From the NCBI GenBank assembly GCA_031273305.1, contig JAISSC010000072.1, forward strand, positions 1 through 13,256: 13,256 nucleotides of DNA, given 5' to 3'. The notes beneath the pieces were generated by a model. The model saw nothing but the letters and a program-made list of their open reading frames with translations, was not told the origin of the DNA and searched no databases. Source of the stretch: Flavobacteriaceae bacterium (GTDB lineage: Bacteria; Bacteroidota; Bacteroidia; Flavobacteriales; Weeksellaceae). Below are positions 1-7,661 of this stretch, piece by piece (the stretch's first letter is position 1; each line of letters starts with the position of its first letter). A program made the translations under genes and the position numbers.

Positions 1-34
1 TTTTTTTGATGATAACTGGTAAAAATTCCTATCA

Positions 35-1192
35 ATGGCGTCTACTGTTTCCGACGAAAAATTAACCCGTTTTGAAAATAAGGTACAGTTTGACCATGCC
101 GCCAACATCCAATATACCTCCGGGACTACCGGGTTTCCTAAAGGAGTAACCCTTTCCCATCACAATTTGATAAATAACGGATATTTTATAGCAGAAAGGC
201 TCAACTATACCGAAAAAGACCGGGTGTGTATTCCCGTTCCTTTTTATCATTGTTTCGGGATGGTTATAGGCAATTTAGCCTGTACCACTCACGGAGCCTG
301 CATGGTAGTCCCCGATGAAAGTTTCAACCCGGTGACTACTCTGGAAGCCGTTCAAAAAGAAAAATGCACTTCCCTTTACGGAGTTCCCACGATGTTTATA
401 ACCGAGCTGCAACTCCCAAACTTCGGGGAATATGATCTATCTTCTTTACGAACCGGAGTTATGGCAGGGTCTCCCTGTCCGGTAGAGATTATGAAACAAG
501 TACAATCTAAAATGTATATGAAAGAAGTCTCTATTTGTTATGGAATGACTGAAACCTCTCCTGTTTCCACTCAAACCATAATAGGAACTCCTTTGGAAAA
601 GCAGGTAAGTACGGTCGGGACTATTCAGGATCATCTGGAAATAAAAATTATTGACCCGGATACCGGAGAGATTGTAGAAAGAGGAGAATCCGGAGAGGTT
701 TGTACACGAGGATACTCCGTTATGCTTAAATACTGGAATAACCCTAAAGAAACCGGTGAGGTAATTGACGAGGGAAGATGGATGCATACCGGAGACTTGG
801 GTATTATGGATGAAGAAGGATATATTACCATATCCGGAAGGATTAAAGATGTGATCATTCGCGGGGGAGAGAATATTTCTCCGAGAGAGATAGAAGAATT
901 CCTGCACACCTGTCCGGTTATTGAAGACGTGCATGTAATTGGAGTTCCCAGTGAAAAATTTGGGGAGGAAATTATGGCTTGGGTAAAGATCAAGAGCGAT
1001 GAAATTGCCAATTCCGATGATTTGGTTCGTTTCTGCAAGGATCAGATAGCTCACTATAAAATCCCTAAATACTGGAAATTTGTAAATTCTTTCCCTATTA
1101 CGGTTACAGGTAAAATACGCAAAGTTGAAATGAAGCAGATCTCAGTAAAGGAATTAGGATTGGAAACCTTGTTGAAAGTTAAAACCTCCTAG
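35..1192 (+). CDS. AMP-binding acyl-CoA synthetase, N-terminally truncated (possible pseudogene)
   Basis: Member of the ANL adenylate-forming family, FadD-like acyl-CoA synthetases that activate a carboxylic acid with ATP and load it onto CoA. Visible motifs: P-loop YTSGTTGFPKG at residues 27-37, YGMTE at 169-173, TGDLG at 252-256, the hinge region SGRIKDVIIRGGENI at 267-281, and the catalytic lysine K360 in TVTGKIRK near the C-terminus. The C-terminal end is therefore complete. Family members have about 540 residues; here only 385 follow the first ATG, so roughly 150 N-terminal residues are missing. Upstream in the same frame (from base 2) the reading is FFDDNW, stop (TAA at 20-22), KFLS, then Met35. 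This looks like normal family sequence interrupted by a stop, so the ATG is probably internal rather than a true start, and no ribosome binding site precedes it. Substrate chain length cannot be told. Family assignment is firm; whether the gene is functional is doubtful. Confidence 0.85.
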   Translation: MASTVSDEKLTRFENKVQFDHAANIQYTSGTTGFPKGVTLSHHNLINNGYFIAERLNYTEKDRVCIPVPFYHCFGMVIGNLACTTHGACMVVPDESFNPVTTLEAVQKEKCTSLYGVPTMFITELQLPNFGEYDLSSLRTGVMAGSPCPVEIMKQVQSKMYMKEVSICYGMTETSPVSTQTIIGTPLEKQVSTVGTIQDHLEIKIIDPDTGEIVERGESGEVCTRGYSVMLKYWNNPKETGEVIDEGRWMHTGDLGIMDEEGYITISGRIKDVIIRGGENISPREIEEFLHTCPVIEDVHVIGVPSEKFGEEIMAWVKIKSDEIANSDDLVRFCKDQIAHYKIPKYWKFVNSFPITVTGKIRKVEMKQISVKELGLETLLKVKTS

Positions 1193-1287
1193 ATTTAATA
1201 TTATTTTTTGTAGAGGTAATACTTTGCTTTTTATATTTTATCCGGAGGATAATAACCGGAATAATCAAATATACAACCACAAACGCA

Positions 1288-1423
1288 GTTGAGCGTGGCA
1301 ATTCTGCATGGCTTTGCTCCGCACGATAGCCATAGCTTACTGATTATTATAATAATTGTATACAAAACAAGATTACCACAACTTACGTCATCGTTTATCC
1401 TCGCAACAGAAGTGTGGCAATCT
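1288..1423. repeat. Remnants of a dispersed GCGAGCGCAGCG-type repeat
   Basis: The 282-base gap between the convergent acyl-CoA synthetase gene and ilvE holds no credible gene. It has two degenerate pieces of the repeat family found at the right end of the window: gagcgtggcaat at 1291-1302, and 1400-1423, whose first 15 bases (1400-1414) are the exact reverse complement of 13160-13174, followed by gtggcaatct (1414-1423), which also occurs at 13181-13190. A small inverted repeat, atggct at 1308-1313 and agccat at 1328-1333, lies between them. No strong terminator is visible; only a weak TCCGG/CCGGA pair at 1241-1245 and 1256-1260. Confidence 0.6.
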
Positions 1424-1474
1424 ATTATACAAACAATAAAATTATTTAAAATCTCTTATCTCGAACTCAGGTTA

Positions 1475-2539
1475 TTAAACCAACTGCTTTTCTATTTTTA
1501 GTCTCCATCCGAATGGGTCTTCCAATTGGTTGGTTTGGATTCCGACCAATTGTTTTTTAAGAAATGCAGCATAGCTTTCCTCATCCGTCAATTGCGGGAG
1601 TTCCATAATAGTATCCTTATATCCCACATGGGAATACCGGTTGATAACCACAGCAGTTCCGCATCCGAAAATTTCTTTTAAAGTTCCTTCCTTATAAGCT
1701 CTTACAACATCATCAACAGAGATTCTTTCCTCTCTCACGTCAATGTTATGATGTTTAGCCACACTAATTAAACTATTACGGGTAACCCCGCTTAAAATAG
1801 TAGTGGAGGTAGGAGGAGTATAAAGAATATCTCCTATTCTTACCATTACATTCATAGTCCCCGATTCCTCAAAATATTTATGTTCCTTACTGTCTGTCCA
1901 GATTACCTGATCGAATCCGGCTTTATTTGCCAGTAACGTAGGATAAAAAGAAGCACCGTAATTTCCCGCACATTTAGTGAATCCTACCCCTCCGTCAACC
2001 GCACGAGTATAATAATCTTCAATTTTTATCTTCAGGGGTTTATCATAATAACTGTTTGCAGGAGAGGTCATAATAGCAAAGGTATACTTGTTGGAGATTC
2101 TGGCGGAGAACATCTCTTCAGAAGCATACATAGTAGGTCTTATATACAATGAAGTTCCCTGCTTTGTAGGTATCCAGTCACGGTCTAAGTCAATAAGGGC
2201 ATAGAGACCTTCCAGAAATATTTCCCTTGAAATTTGAGGCATAGCCATTCGTTCTGCGGATTTGTTGAATCGCTCAAAATTTCTTTCCGGTCGGAATAAA
2301 AACACATCATGATTTTTATCCTTATACGCTTTCATTCCCTCAAAAATGGCTTGTCCGTAATGGATAGACATTAGGGCAGGCGAATAATTCAGTCCCCCAT
2401 AGGGCATGATAACAGGTTCTCCCCACTCACCGTCTTTGTACTCACATATTAACATATGGTCGGATATATTAACTCCGAAAGCAGAATTGTTAGGGTCTAC
2501 GGTATCTAATTTTGAATGTTGTATTTTATCTATCTTCAT
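1475..2539 (-). CDS. ilvE: Branched-chain amino acid aminotransferase
   Basis: PLP-dependent fold type IV transaminase that interconverts leucine, isoleucine and valine with their 2-oxo acids using 2-oxoglutarate/glutamate; cytosolic. The 354-residue length and sequence fit the eukaryote-like type II BCAT group (often called ilvE in Flavobacteriia) rather than the shorter enterobacterial IlvE of about 310 residues. The PLP-binding lysine is K189 in GGVGFTKCAGNYGAS. Other family landmarks are the YGQAIFEGMKAY segment at 61-72, EESGTMN at 224-230, ILSGVTR at 248-254 (phosphate-binding loop) and FGCGTAVV at 291-298. It is transcribed alone, divergently from mnmD, with a TAnnTTTG promoter box 27 bases before its ATG. 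It converges on the acyl-CoA synthetase gene. Nothing unusual in length or motifs. Confidence 0.95.
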   Translation of the reverse strand: MKIDKIQHSKLDTVDPNNSAFGVNISDHMLICEYKDGEWGEPVIMPYGGLNYSPALMSIHYGQAIFEGMKAYKDKNHDVFLFRPERNFERFNKSAERMAMPQISREIFLEGLYALIDLDRDWIPTKQGTSLYIRPTMYASEEMFSARISNKYTFAIMTSPANSYYDKPLKIKIEDYYTRAVDGGVGFTKCAGNYGASFYPTLLANKAGFDQVIWTDSKEHKYFEESGTMNVMVRIGDILYTPPTSTTILSGVTRNSLISVAKHHNIDVREERISVDDVVRAYKEGTLKEIFGCGTAVVINRYSHVGYKDTIMELPQLTDEESYAAFLKKQLVGIQTNQLEDPFGWRLKIEKQLV

Positions 2540-2566
2540 TGGTTATTGGTTTAATAATTAACCTTT

Positions 2567-2574
2567 CAAAATTA
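2567..2574 (-). promoter_or_regulatory. ilvE promoter, -7 element
   Basis: On the minus strand the sequence is TAATTTTG, an exact match to the Bacteroidota -7 consensus TAnnTTTG, with 27 bases between it and the ilvE ATG. No clear TTTG -33 box is seen, only T-rich sequence about 23 bases upstream. The divergent mnmD box is only 35 bases away, so the two promoters must share their upstream region. Confidence 0.6.
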
Positions 2575-2609
2575 GTAAATAATTCATCCCAATCATGAAA
2601 AAAGTATTG

Positions 2610-2617
2610 TAATTTTG
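2610..2617 (+). promoter_or_regulatory. mnmD promoter, -7 element
   Basis: TAATTTTG matches the Bacteroidota -7 consensus and lies 20 bases before the mnmD ATG. It is the same octamer as the ilvE box on the opposite strand. A -33 TTTG is not evident at the expected spacing, so this rests on the -7 match and the position. Confidence 0.5.
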
Positions 2618-2637
2618 GAGTTAATATAAGATATTCT

Positions 2638-3318
2638 ATGTTGGAAAGACTTATCATAACTACTTCCGAAGGAACCAAAACCTTACAAATACCCGAATGG
2701 AACGAGTGTTATCATTCCATACACGGGATAGTACAGGAGGCTTCGCACGTATTTATTACTCACGGATTGGAAAATATCGACCTGCCGGAAATTTCCATTC
2801 TGGAAATGGGATTTGGAACAGGATTGAATGCCTTCCTAACCTTATATAAGGCAGAAGAAAAGAACCTGAAAATCAACTATCATACATTAGAAAAATATCC
2901 TGTGGACAGAGAAGAATTGGAGGAATTGCAATATTGGAAGCTACTTGATTGGGATAAATCGGAAAAACAATATTTTTCATTACATGAAGCAGAGTGGGGG
3001 AAGACGGTAAAGGTCAATGAGAATTTTAGGATAACTAAATATAAGGTTGATTTCTTTGAGTTAAAAGATCTTCCTATTTCCGATATAGATATGGTGTATT
3101 ATGATGCTTTCGGAGCCAGAGTACAACCTGAATTTTGGGAAGAGGAAATATTTAAACAGATATATGATACAATGTCTGCGGGAGCCTTGCTGACGACCTA
3201 TTCCAGCAAGGGAAGTGCAAGAAGAGCAATGCAAAGCGCAGGTTTTACAGTAGAGAAAAAAGCGGGACCTAAAGGAAAAAGGGAAATGGTAAATGCATGG
3301 AAGTACCTCGTTCCGTAA
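2638..3318 (+). CDS. mnmD: tRNA (5-methylaminomethyl-2-thiouridine)(34) methyltransferase MnmD
   Basis: SAM-dependent methyltransferase of the DUF752/Methyltransf_30 family. It corresponds to the methyltransferase domain (MnmC2) of bifunctional E. coli MnmC and occurs as a stand-alone MnmD in Bacteroidota. It methylates nm5(s2)U at the tRNA wobble position to give mnm5(s2)U. Evidence: the characteristic N-terminus TLQIPEWNECYHSIHG at residues 15-30, the SAM-binding loop LEMGFGTGLNAF at 55-66, EKYPV at 85-89 (ribose-binding region), the DAFG motif at 156-159 followed by PEFW, and the C-terminal GPKGKREM signature at 210-217. The 226 residues suit the single-domain form; no FAD oxidoreductase domain follows, so the oxidase half of MnmC is not encoded here. 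Translation starts 20 bases after a promoter box and the gene ends before a bidirectional terminator, so it is monocistronic. Confidence 0.9.
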   Translation: MLERLIITTSEGTKTLQIPEWNECYHSIHGIVQEASHVFITHGLENIDLPEISILEMGFGTGLNAFLTLYKAEEKNLKINYHTLEKYPVDREELEELQYWKLLDWDKSEKQYFSLHEAEWGKTVKVNENFRITKYKVDFFELKDLPISDIDMVYYDAFGARVQPEFWEEEIFKQIYDTMSAGALLTTYSSKGSARRAMQSAGFTVEKKAGPKGKREMVNAWKYLVP

Positions 3319-3431
3319 GCATCACATCATTTTTATCTTAAATTTAAACAGGCTCTTAATTTATCACCATATGTATTAAATCAAAAAAAATCATTATTTG
3401 TCTGTGCAAGAGGAATGATACCCAACATATT

Positions 3432-3462
3432 AAAAAAGCCATCCTTGAGAGATGGCTTTTTT
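3432..3462. terminator. Bidirectional rho-independent terminator between mnmD and mdh
   Basis: A perfect 12-base-pair stem is formed by AAAAAAGCCATC (3432-3443) and GATGGCTTTTTT (3451-3462) around a 7-base loop. It has a T run on the plus strand and, by symmetry, on the minus strand. It lies between the 3' ends of convergent mnmD and mdh and can serve both. The rest of the 3319-3494 gap shows nothing recognisable. Confidence 0.88.
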
Positions 3463-3494
3463 ATCGTTATTAAGAAATAAAATGTTTTATAATC

Positions 3495-4433
3495 CTATAA
3501 AACATTCATCTCGTGTAGAACATTATTCATATTTCTTACGGCTTCGGCAGAGGCTTTGAATTTCGCTTTTTCCCCATCAGTGAGTTCCAGTTCAATGATT
3601 TTTTCAATACCGTTTTTACCTAATACGACCGGAACCCCGATGCATATGTCAGATTCTCCGTATTCTCCTTCAAGATAAACAGAGCATGGAATCACTTTTT
3701 TCTCATTTCTGATAATAGATTCTACAACGGCAGCTCCGGCGGCTCCGGGTGCATACCATGCGGAAGTTCCCAGCAATTTGGTTAAAGTAGCTCCTCCTAC
3801 CATAGTATCGGCAGCCACTTTTTCCAGTTCATCCGCAGACAGGATTTTGGAGAAAGGCACGCCCTGAGAGGTTGCCAGGCGAGTAAGAGGAATCATGGTA
3901 GTATCTCCATGTCCACCGATTACAGTAGCCTGAATGTCATTTTGAGAAGCTCCGGAGGCTAAAGATAAATACGTTTTAAAACGTGAAGAATCCAATGCGC
4001 CGCCCATTCCGATAATTCTATTCTTAGGCAGACCTAAAGATTTTAATGCCAGATAGGTCATAGTATCCATCGGGTTGGAAATTACGACTAAAATGGCATC
4101 CGGCGAATACTTTAAAATATTGGAAGCAACATCTTTCACAATTCCCGCATTGATTTCGATCAATTCTTCACGGGTCATTCCCGGCTTTCTCGGAATACCC
4201 GAAGTAATTACCGCTACGTTAGTTCCTGCTGTTTTGGAATAATCGTTAGTACTTCCGGTTATTTTGGTATCAAACCCCAGAAGTGAAGAGGTCTGGGTTA
4301 AATCCAGTGCTTTTCCTTCGGCAACACCTTCTTTAATGTCAACGATTACTAATTCGTCAACAATTTCTTTCCTTGCAATGTTATCGGCACAAGTTGCTCC
4401 TACGGCTCCGGCACCTACTACAGTTACTTTCAT
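3495..4433 (-). CDS. mdh: Malate dehydrogenase
   Basis: NAD-dependent malate dehydrogenase of the LDH-like MDH group, interconverting malate and oxaloacetate in the TCA cycle; cytosolic. Seen in the sequence: the Rossmann glycine motif GAGAVG at residues 7-12; D32 after the second strand (VDI), which favours NAD over NADP; substrate-binding R82 and R88 in IPRKPGMTREEL; N120 in VISNPMD; R151; and the catalytic H175 in IGGHGDTTM, with D148 as probable relay partner. Arg at position 82 within the mobile loop supports malate rather than lactate as substrate. The 312-residue length is normal and the N-terminus is complete. It is a single-gene unit with its own promoter and the shared 3' terminator, divergent from the glycosyltransferase operon. 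Confidence 0.95.
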   Translation of the reverse strand: MKVTVVGAGAVGATCADNIARKEIVDELVIVDIKEGVAEGKALDLTQTSSLLGFDTKITGSTNDYSKTAGTNVAVITSGIPRKPGMTREELIEINAGIVKDVASNILKYSPDAILVVISNPMDTMTYLALKSLGLPKNRIIGMGGALDSSRFKTYLSLASGASQNDIQATVIGGHGDTTMIPLTRLATSQGVPFSKILSADELEKVAADTMVGGATLTKLLGTSAWYAPGAAGAAVVESIIRNEKKVIPCSVYLEGEYGESDICIGVPVVLGKNGIEKIIELELTDGEKAKFKASAEAVRNMNNVLHEMNVL

Positions 4434-4463
4434 ATTTTTTTATTTTATTGTTAAAATTTTATT

Positions 4464-4471
4464 CAAAGGTA
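4464..4471 (-). promoter_or_regulatory. mdh promoter, -7 element
   Basis: TACCTTTG on the minus strand matches TAnnTTTG and stands 30 bases before the mdh ATG. The tract between them is A/T-rich, as is usual for Bacteroidota leaders. At the -33 spacing only a partial match (TTCA, 19 bases upstream) is seen. Confidence 0.62.
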
Positions 4472-4552
4472 AAGGTTTCTTCAATAATAATGAAATGAGA
4501 TTCCGCTTTTTTTAATTATGAAATTAAGAGCCTAAATGTAGTTATTTTTTAA

Positions 4553-4560
4553 TAAATTTG
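4553..4560 (+). promoter_or_regulatory. Promoter of the glycosyltransferase operon, -7 element
   Basis: TAAATTTG is an exact TAnnTTTG match, 24 bases before the ATG at 4585. It also settles the start of the first gene: the alternative TTG at 4558 lies inside this box and would not be in the transcript. No convincing -33 TTTG is visible. Confidence 0.6.
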
Positions 4561-4584
4561 GGCATTATTTCTTATCTTAATTTC

Positions 4585-5301
4585 ATGAAATATGATTTAA
4601 CGGTAATTATACCGGTTTTTAATGAAGAAGATAACCTGGAACGAGTAAAAGAAGAAATGCAATCTTTTTTACATGTTGCCCGGAAAAAAACTAAGGTTTT
4701 ATTCGTTAATGATGGCTCTGGGGATAACAGCCTTACAGTTATAAAAAGAATCTGTGATGAAAATCAGGATTTTACCTATATCTCTTTTGACCGGAATTAT
4801 GGCTTAAGTCCGGCGATAAAAGCAGGTTTTGATTATGCGGATACCCAATGGGTCGGATATATAGATGCAGACCTGCAAACATCTCCTATGGATTTTGCCG
4901 TTTTGCTGGATTATGCCGATGAGTATCAACTGGTAACAGGGGTGCGGGCGAGCCGTAAAGACAGTTTTGTAAAGAATATGTCATCTAAAATAGCCAACGG
5001 AATCCGCAGGGCGTTTACTCATGACGGAATGGATGACACCGGTTGCCCGCTGAAGATCATTCAAACGGAATATGCTAAAAAAATCCCTATGTTTAAAGGA
5101 TTACACAGGTTTCTTCCCGCTATGGTCTTACTTCAAAACGGAAAGGTAAAGCAACTTCCGGTACGACATTTTGAAAGAATAGCAGGAAAGTCCAAATTTC
5201 ATTTGTGGAACCGTTTATTGGGACCGTTGAGCGACTGTTTTGCTTATCTCTGGATGAAGAAAAAGTATATTAACTACAAAATAGCTGAAAAGAAAATATG
5301 A
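4585..5301 (+). CDS. Family 2 glycosyltransferase (polyprenyl-phosphate sugar synthase-like)
   Basis: GT-A fold family 2 glycosyltransferase of the DPM1/ArnC-like type. Such enzymes transfer a sugar from a nucleotide donor to polyprenyl phosphate on the cytoplasmic membrane face. Visible motifs: VIIPVFNEEDNL at residues 7-18, VNDGSGDNS at 41-49, DRNYGLSPAIKAGFDYA at 69-85, the metal-binding DADLQ at 94-98, the RxSRKDSF stretch at 121-128 and the acceptor-side HRFLP and GKSKF motifs at 174-178 and 201-205. At 238 residues it ends after the catalytic domain and lacks the two C-terminal membrane helices of ArnC, so it probably relies on peripheral association or on the next gene product. It overlaps the next gene by 4 bases (ATGA). 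The start at 4585 is chosen because the upstream TTG lies within the promoter. The sugar is unknown. Operon context suggests it supplies the lipid-linked donor for the ArnT-like enzyme. Confidence 0.85.
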   Translation: MKYDLTVIIPVFNEEDNLERVKEEMQSFLHVARKKTKVLFVNDGSGDNSLTVIKRICDENQDFTYISFDRNYGLSPAIKAGFDYADTQWVGYIDADLQTSPMDFAVLLDYADEYQLVTGVRASRKDSFVKNMSSKIANGIRRAFTHDGMDDTGCPLKIIQTEYAKKIPMFKGLHRFLPAMVLLQNGKVKQLPVRHFERIAGKSKFHLWNRLLGPLSDCFAYLWMKKKYINYKIAEKKI

Positions 5302-5969
5302 ACTATTTCACAGCTGCTGCCTTATTTTCAAGTGAGAAGTTTTTTACGTATTTTACTTTCGGATTAGGATTTCTCGCCCAGATTTTATTTTCCAGCCGGA
5401 TGATTATCCAGTGGATTTCCGCAGAAAAAAATAAAAGAGTAACCTCAGACCTGATTTTCTGGCAGGTAAGTCTGGCTGCTTCCTTTTTCTTGTTTACTTA
5501 CGGATATTTGAGACATGATTTCTCCATTATGTTAGGGCAGTTCATAACCTATTATATTTATATACGTAACATACAATTACATAATGCATGGATGAAATAT
5601 CATGCGCTATTTCGGTATTTTGTATATTTTTTCCCTGTGGTTGCAATTGGTTTCAGTTTATGGAACGGAGCGATTGATGTACGTAAACTTTTTGGCAGGG
5701 AAAATATCTCTTTGTGGTTATTGATATGGGGAAGTTTCGGACAGGTATTGTTTACCATGAGGTTTGTATATCAATGGGTGTATTCCGAAAAGATAAAAAA
5801 ATCGGAACTCCCCATGGGGTTCTGGATACTAAGTTTGGCGGGTTCTTTGCTGATATTTGTCTATTCGATAATAAGGAAAGACCCTGTCTTATTTGCAGGG
5901 CATTGTATGGGAATTATCATTTATATAAGGAATTGTATTATCTTACGAAAAAGTACTCATGCGAAATAA
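5298..5969 (+). CDS. Membrane protein with two tandem LAB_N (lipid-A-disaccharide synthase N-terminal-like) domains
   Basis: A 223-residue integral membrane protein made of two copies of the small LAB_N module (PF07578), named for its occurrence at the N-terminus of some LpxB proteins. The copies align without gaps at an offset of 121 residues: Q28/Q149, R34/R155, QW 38-39/159-160, EK 43-44/164-165, FW 54-55/175-176, SL 58-59/179-180, R72 and D74/R193 and D195, G80/G201, and YIRN 88-91/209-212. Each copy offers about three hydrophobic segments, with a further hydrophobic segment near 105-122 between them. No catalytic domain is present. I recall LAB_N being grouped with the small PQ-loop/SWEET-type transporters. 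Sitting between a polyprenyl-phosphate glycosyltransferase and an ArnT-like enzyme with overlapping reading frames, it could be the flippase for the lipid-linked sugar or a membrane anchor for the soluble transferase; this role is inference. Confidence 0.82.
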   Translation: MNYFTAAALFSSEKFFTYFTFGLGFLAQILFSSRMIIQWISAEKNKRVTSDLIFWQVSLAASFFLFTYGYLRHDFSIMLGQFITYYIYIRNIQLHNAWMKYHALFRYFVYFFPVVAIGFSLWNGAIDVRKLFGRENISLWLLIWGSFGQVLFTMRFVYQWVYSEKIKKSELPMGFWILSLAGSLLIFVYSIIRKDPVLFAGHCMGIIIYIRNCIILRKSTHAK

Positions 5970-7605
5970 CTTAGATAAACAGGTTATACTTTTGTTTTTT
6001 GTATCTTTAATTATATTGGGGGTAAACTTAGGGATTTTTCCGGTTAATATTATGGAAGCCCGTAATTTTATTACGGCAAGAGAAATGGTTCAGGATGATA
6101 ATTGGATTTTAACGACCCTAAACGGAGAACCCAGATATGAAAAACCTCCGTTGCCTACATGGCTTACTGCTGTTTTAGGTCTTGTTTTCGGGTTTGATTC
6201 TGTTGCTGTTTTACGAGTAGCCGTCGTTCTAACTACTTTTTTGCTGGTTTTTTATATCTATAAACTTTCCTTAAAATTAGGTCTCTCGGGAAGGAATAGT
6301 TTCCATAACGGATTGATTTTGCTCACCTCTTTCTATATTTACTTCGCAGGAAGAGATAATCAGTGGGATATGTATTGTCATAGTTTCATGATTGTATCTA
6401 TATATTATTTGTGGAATATTCTACGGCTAAATAAAGAACCTGTTAAGAATGCGGTTATTGGAGGACTTTTTCTGTCTTTTTCTATCCTGAGTAAAGGGCC
6501 TGTTTCTATATATGCCTTATTCTTTCCCTTCCTGTTAGCCTATGGATGGGTTTATAAATTTGAATTGAAAAAGAATAAAAAATACCTCAAGGCTCTGTTG
6601 ATTTATCTTTCCGTAGGGATTGCCGTGGGAGTTTCATGGTCTGTGTATGTACGCTGGGCAGACCCGGTACCTTTAGCAGAAGTGGCTAAAAAAGAAACTT
6701 CCCGATGGATAAATGATTATAATTCTAAATCGTTCTTTTATTATTGGAACTTTTTTATTCAATCCGGAATCTGGAGCATTTCGGCTTTGTTGGCATTGAT
6801 ATATCCCTATATGAAATCCAGAGTTTCCGATTTGAAAGCATACAAATTTACCCTGATTTGGACATTGGCTTCTCTGATATTGTTAAGCATTATTCCGGAG
6901 AAAAAGGTGAGATATATACTTCCGGTCTTGATTCCGATGGCTTTAACCACAGGGTTTTATGTAGAATATATGATTTCCGGTCTAAAGACTAAAACAGATA
7001 AGATCATTGCTGTGTTTCATTTTGGATTACTCGGTTTCATAGGAATTTCATATTCACCGGTTTTGTTTTTTGTGTTTAAGGAAAAAATTTCCGGACAAAT
7101 GCTCTGGGCTGTATTATCTTCGGTTAGTATGTTCATAATGGGAGTAGTCATATTTTATTATCTTAAACGCAATAATTTTAAAAAAGTATTGTATTCATTG
7201 GTAGCGTTACAATGTGTAATTATCATCTTTGCTTTTCCACTAGCAAAAAGTTTTTTACATAATCCCCGATATAGGTCGGTTAAAGAACTACATCGGTTCA
7301 CCGGAGATAAAATGACTTTATATGACTATAAATATATGTCTCCGGAAATAGTCTGGGATTATGGAGAGAAAGTACCCTACATAGATGACGCAGGAATTGA
7401 AAAACAGTTGGTTAAGTTAAATAAAGATTATATAGGAATCTTATGTTTCGAGAAAGATACGGATAAACTGATAAAAAACTGGCAGAAAAAATATAACGTC
7501 AGGAAGGTCTCATATCTGGATTTGAATACGGTCTCTCCCGATAATAAAGACTATAAAGATAGATTAACCCGGAACTTTCTTATTGTATTTAAGAAAAATT
7601 ACTGA
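5959..7605 (+). CDS. ArnT-like GT39 (PMT_2) glycosyltransferase
   Basis: Polytopic inner-membrane GT-C glycosyltransferase of the PMT_2/ArnT type, which uses a polyprenyl-phosphate sugar on the periplasmic side. In ArnT the acceptor is lipid A. The 548 residues contain about twelve hydrophobic segments followed by a soluble tail from about residue 435, matching ArnT architecture. The first periplasmic loop holds the family signature IMEARNFITAREM (31-43) and YEKPPLPTW (60-68). Relative to E. coli ArnT (DETRY...FEKP), the metal-ligand Glu is kept as E61 but the Asp of DETR is replaced by M32; D137 in QWDMY is a plausible second acidic site. The start overlaps the preceding gene by 11 bases, so the three genes are probably translationally coupled. 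Likely substrate: the lipid-linked sugar made by the first gene; acceptor lipid A or another envelope glycan, unproven. A protein O-mannosyltransferase-like role is an alternative. Confidence 0.85.
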   Translation: MRNNLDKQVILLFFVSLIILGVNLGIFPVNIMEARNFITAREMVQDDNWILTTLNGEPRYEKPPLPTWLTAVLGLVFGFDSVAVLRVAVVLTTFLLVFYIYKLSLKLGLSGRNSFHNGLILLTSFYIYFAGRDNQWDMYCHSFMIVSIYYLWNILRLNKEPVKNAVIGGLFLSFSILSKGPVSIYALFFPFLLAYGWVYKFELKKNKKYLKALLIYLSVGIAVGVSWSVYVRWADPVPLAEVAKKETSRWINDYNSKSFFYYWNFFIQSGIWSISALLALIYPYMKSRVSDLKAYKFTLIWTLASLILLSIIPEKKVRYILPVLIPMALTTGFYVEYMISGLKTKTDKIIAVFHFGLLGFIGISYSPVLFFVFKEKISGQMLWAVLSSVSMFIMGVVIFYYLKRNNFKKVLYSLVALQCVIIIFAFPLAKSFLHNPRYRSVKELHRFTGDKMTLYDYKYMSPEIVWDYGEKVPYIDDAGIEKQLVKLNKDYIGILCFEKDTDKLIKNWQKKYNVRKVSYLDLNTVSPDNKDYKDRLTRNFLIVFKKNY

Positions 7606-7661
7606 ATACTAAATAAAAAATCCATCTATTTTCTGTCAGCCAATTCTTAAATTAAGGATGT

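Noticed and set aside
446..1054. Long minus-strand open frames (202 and 135 codons) opposite the acyl-CoA synthetase gene.
   Set aside because: They are antisense shadows of a well-supported coding region and show low-complexity, family-less translations.
1289..1501. Plus-strand 70-codon open frame beginning with TTG between the acyl-CoA synthetase gene and ilvE.
   Set aside because: It runs through the dispersed repeat remnants, overlaps the 3' end of ilvE, has no start signals, and its product resembles nothing.
4558..4584. TTG start at 4558 giving the family 2 glycosyltransferase nine extra residues.
   Set aside because: The TTG lies inside the TAAATTTG promoter box, and the extra residues precede the normal start of the GT2 domain; the ATG at 4585 fits.
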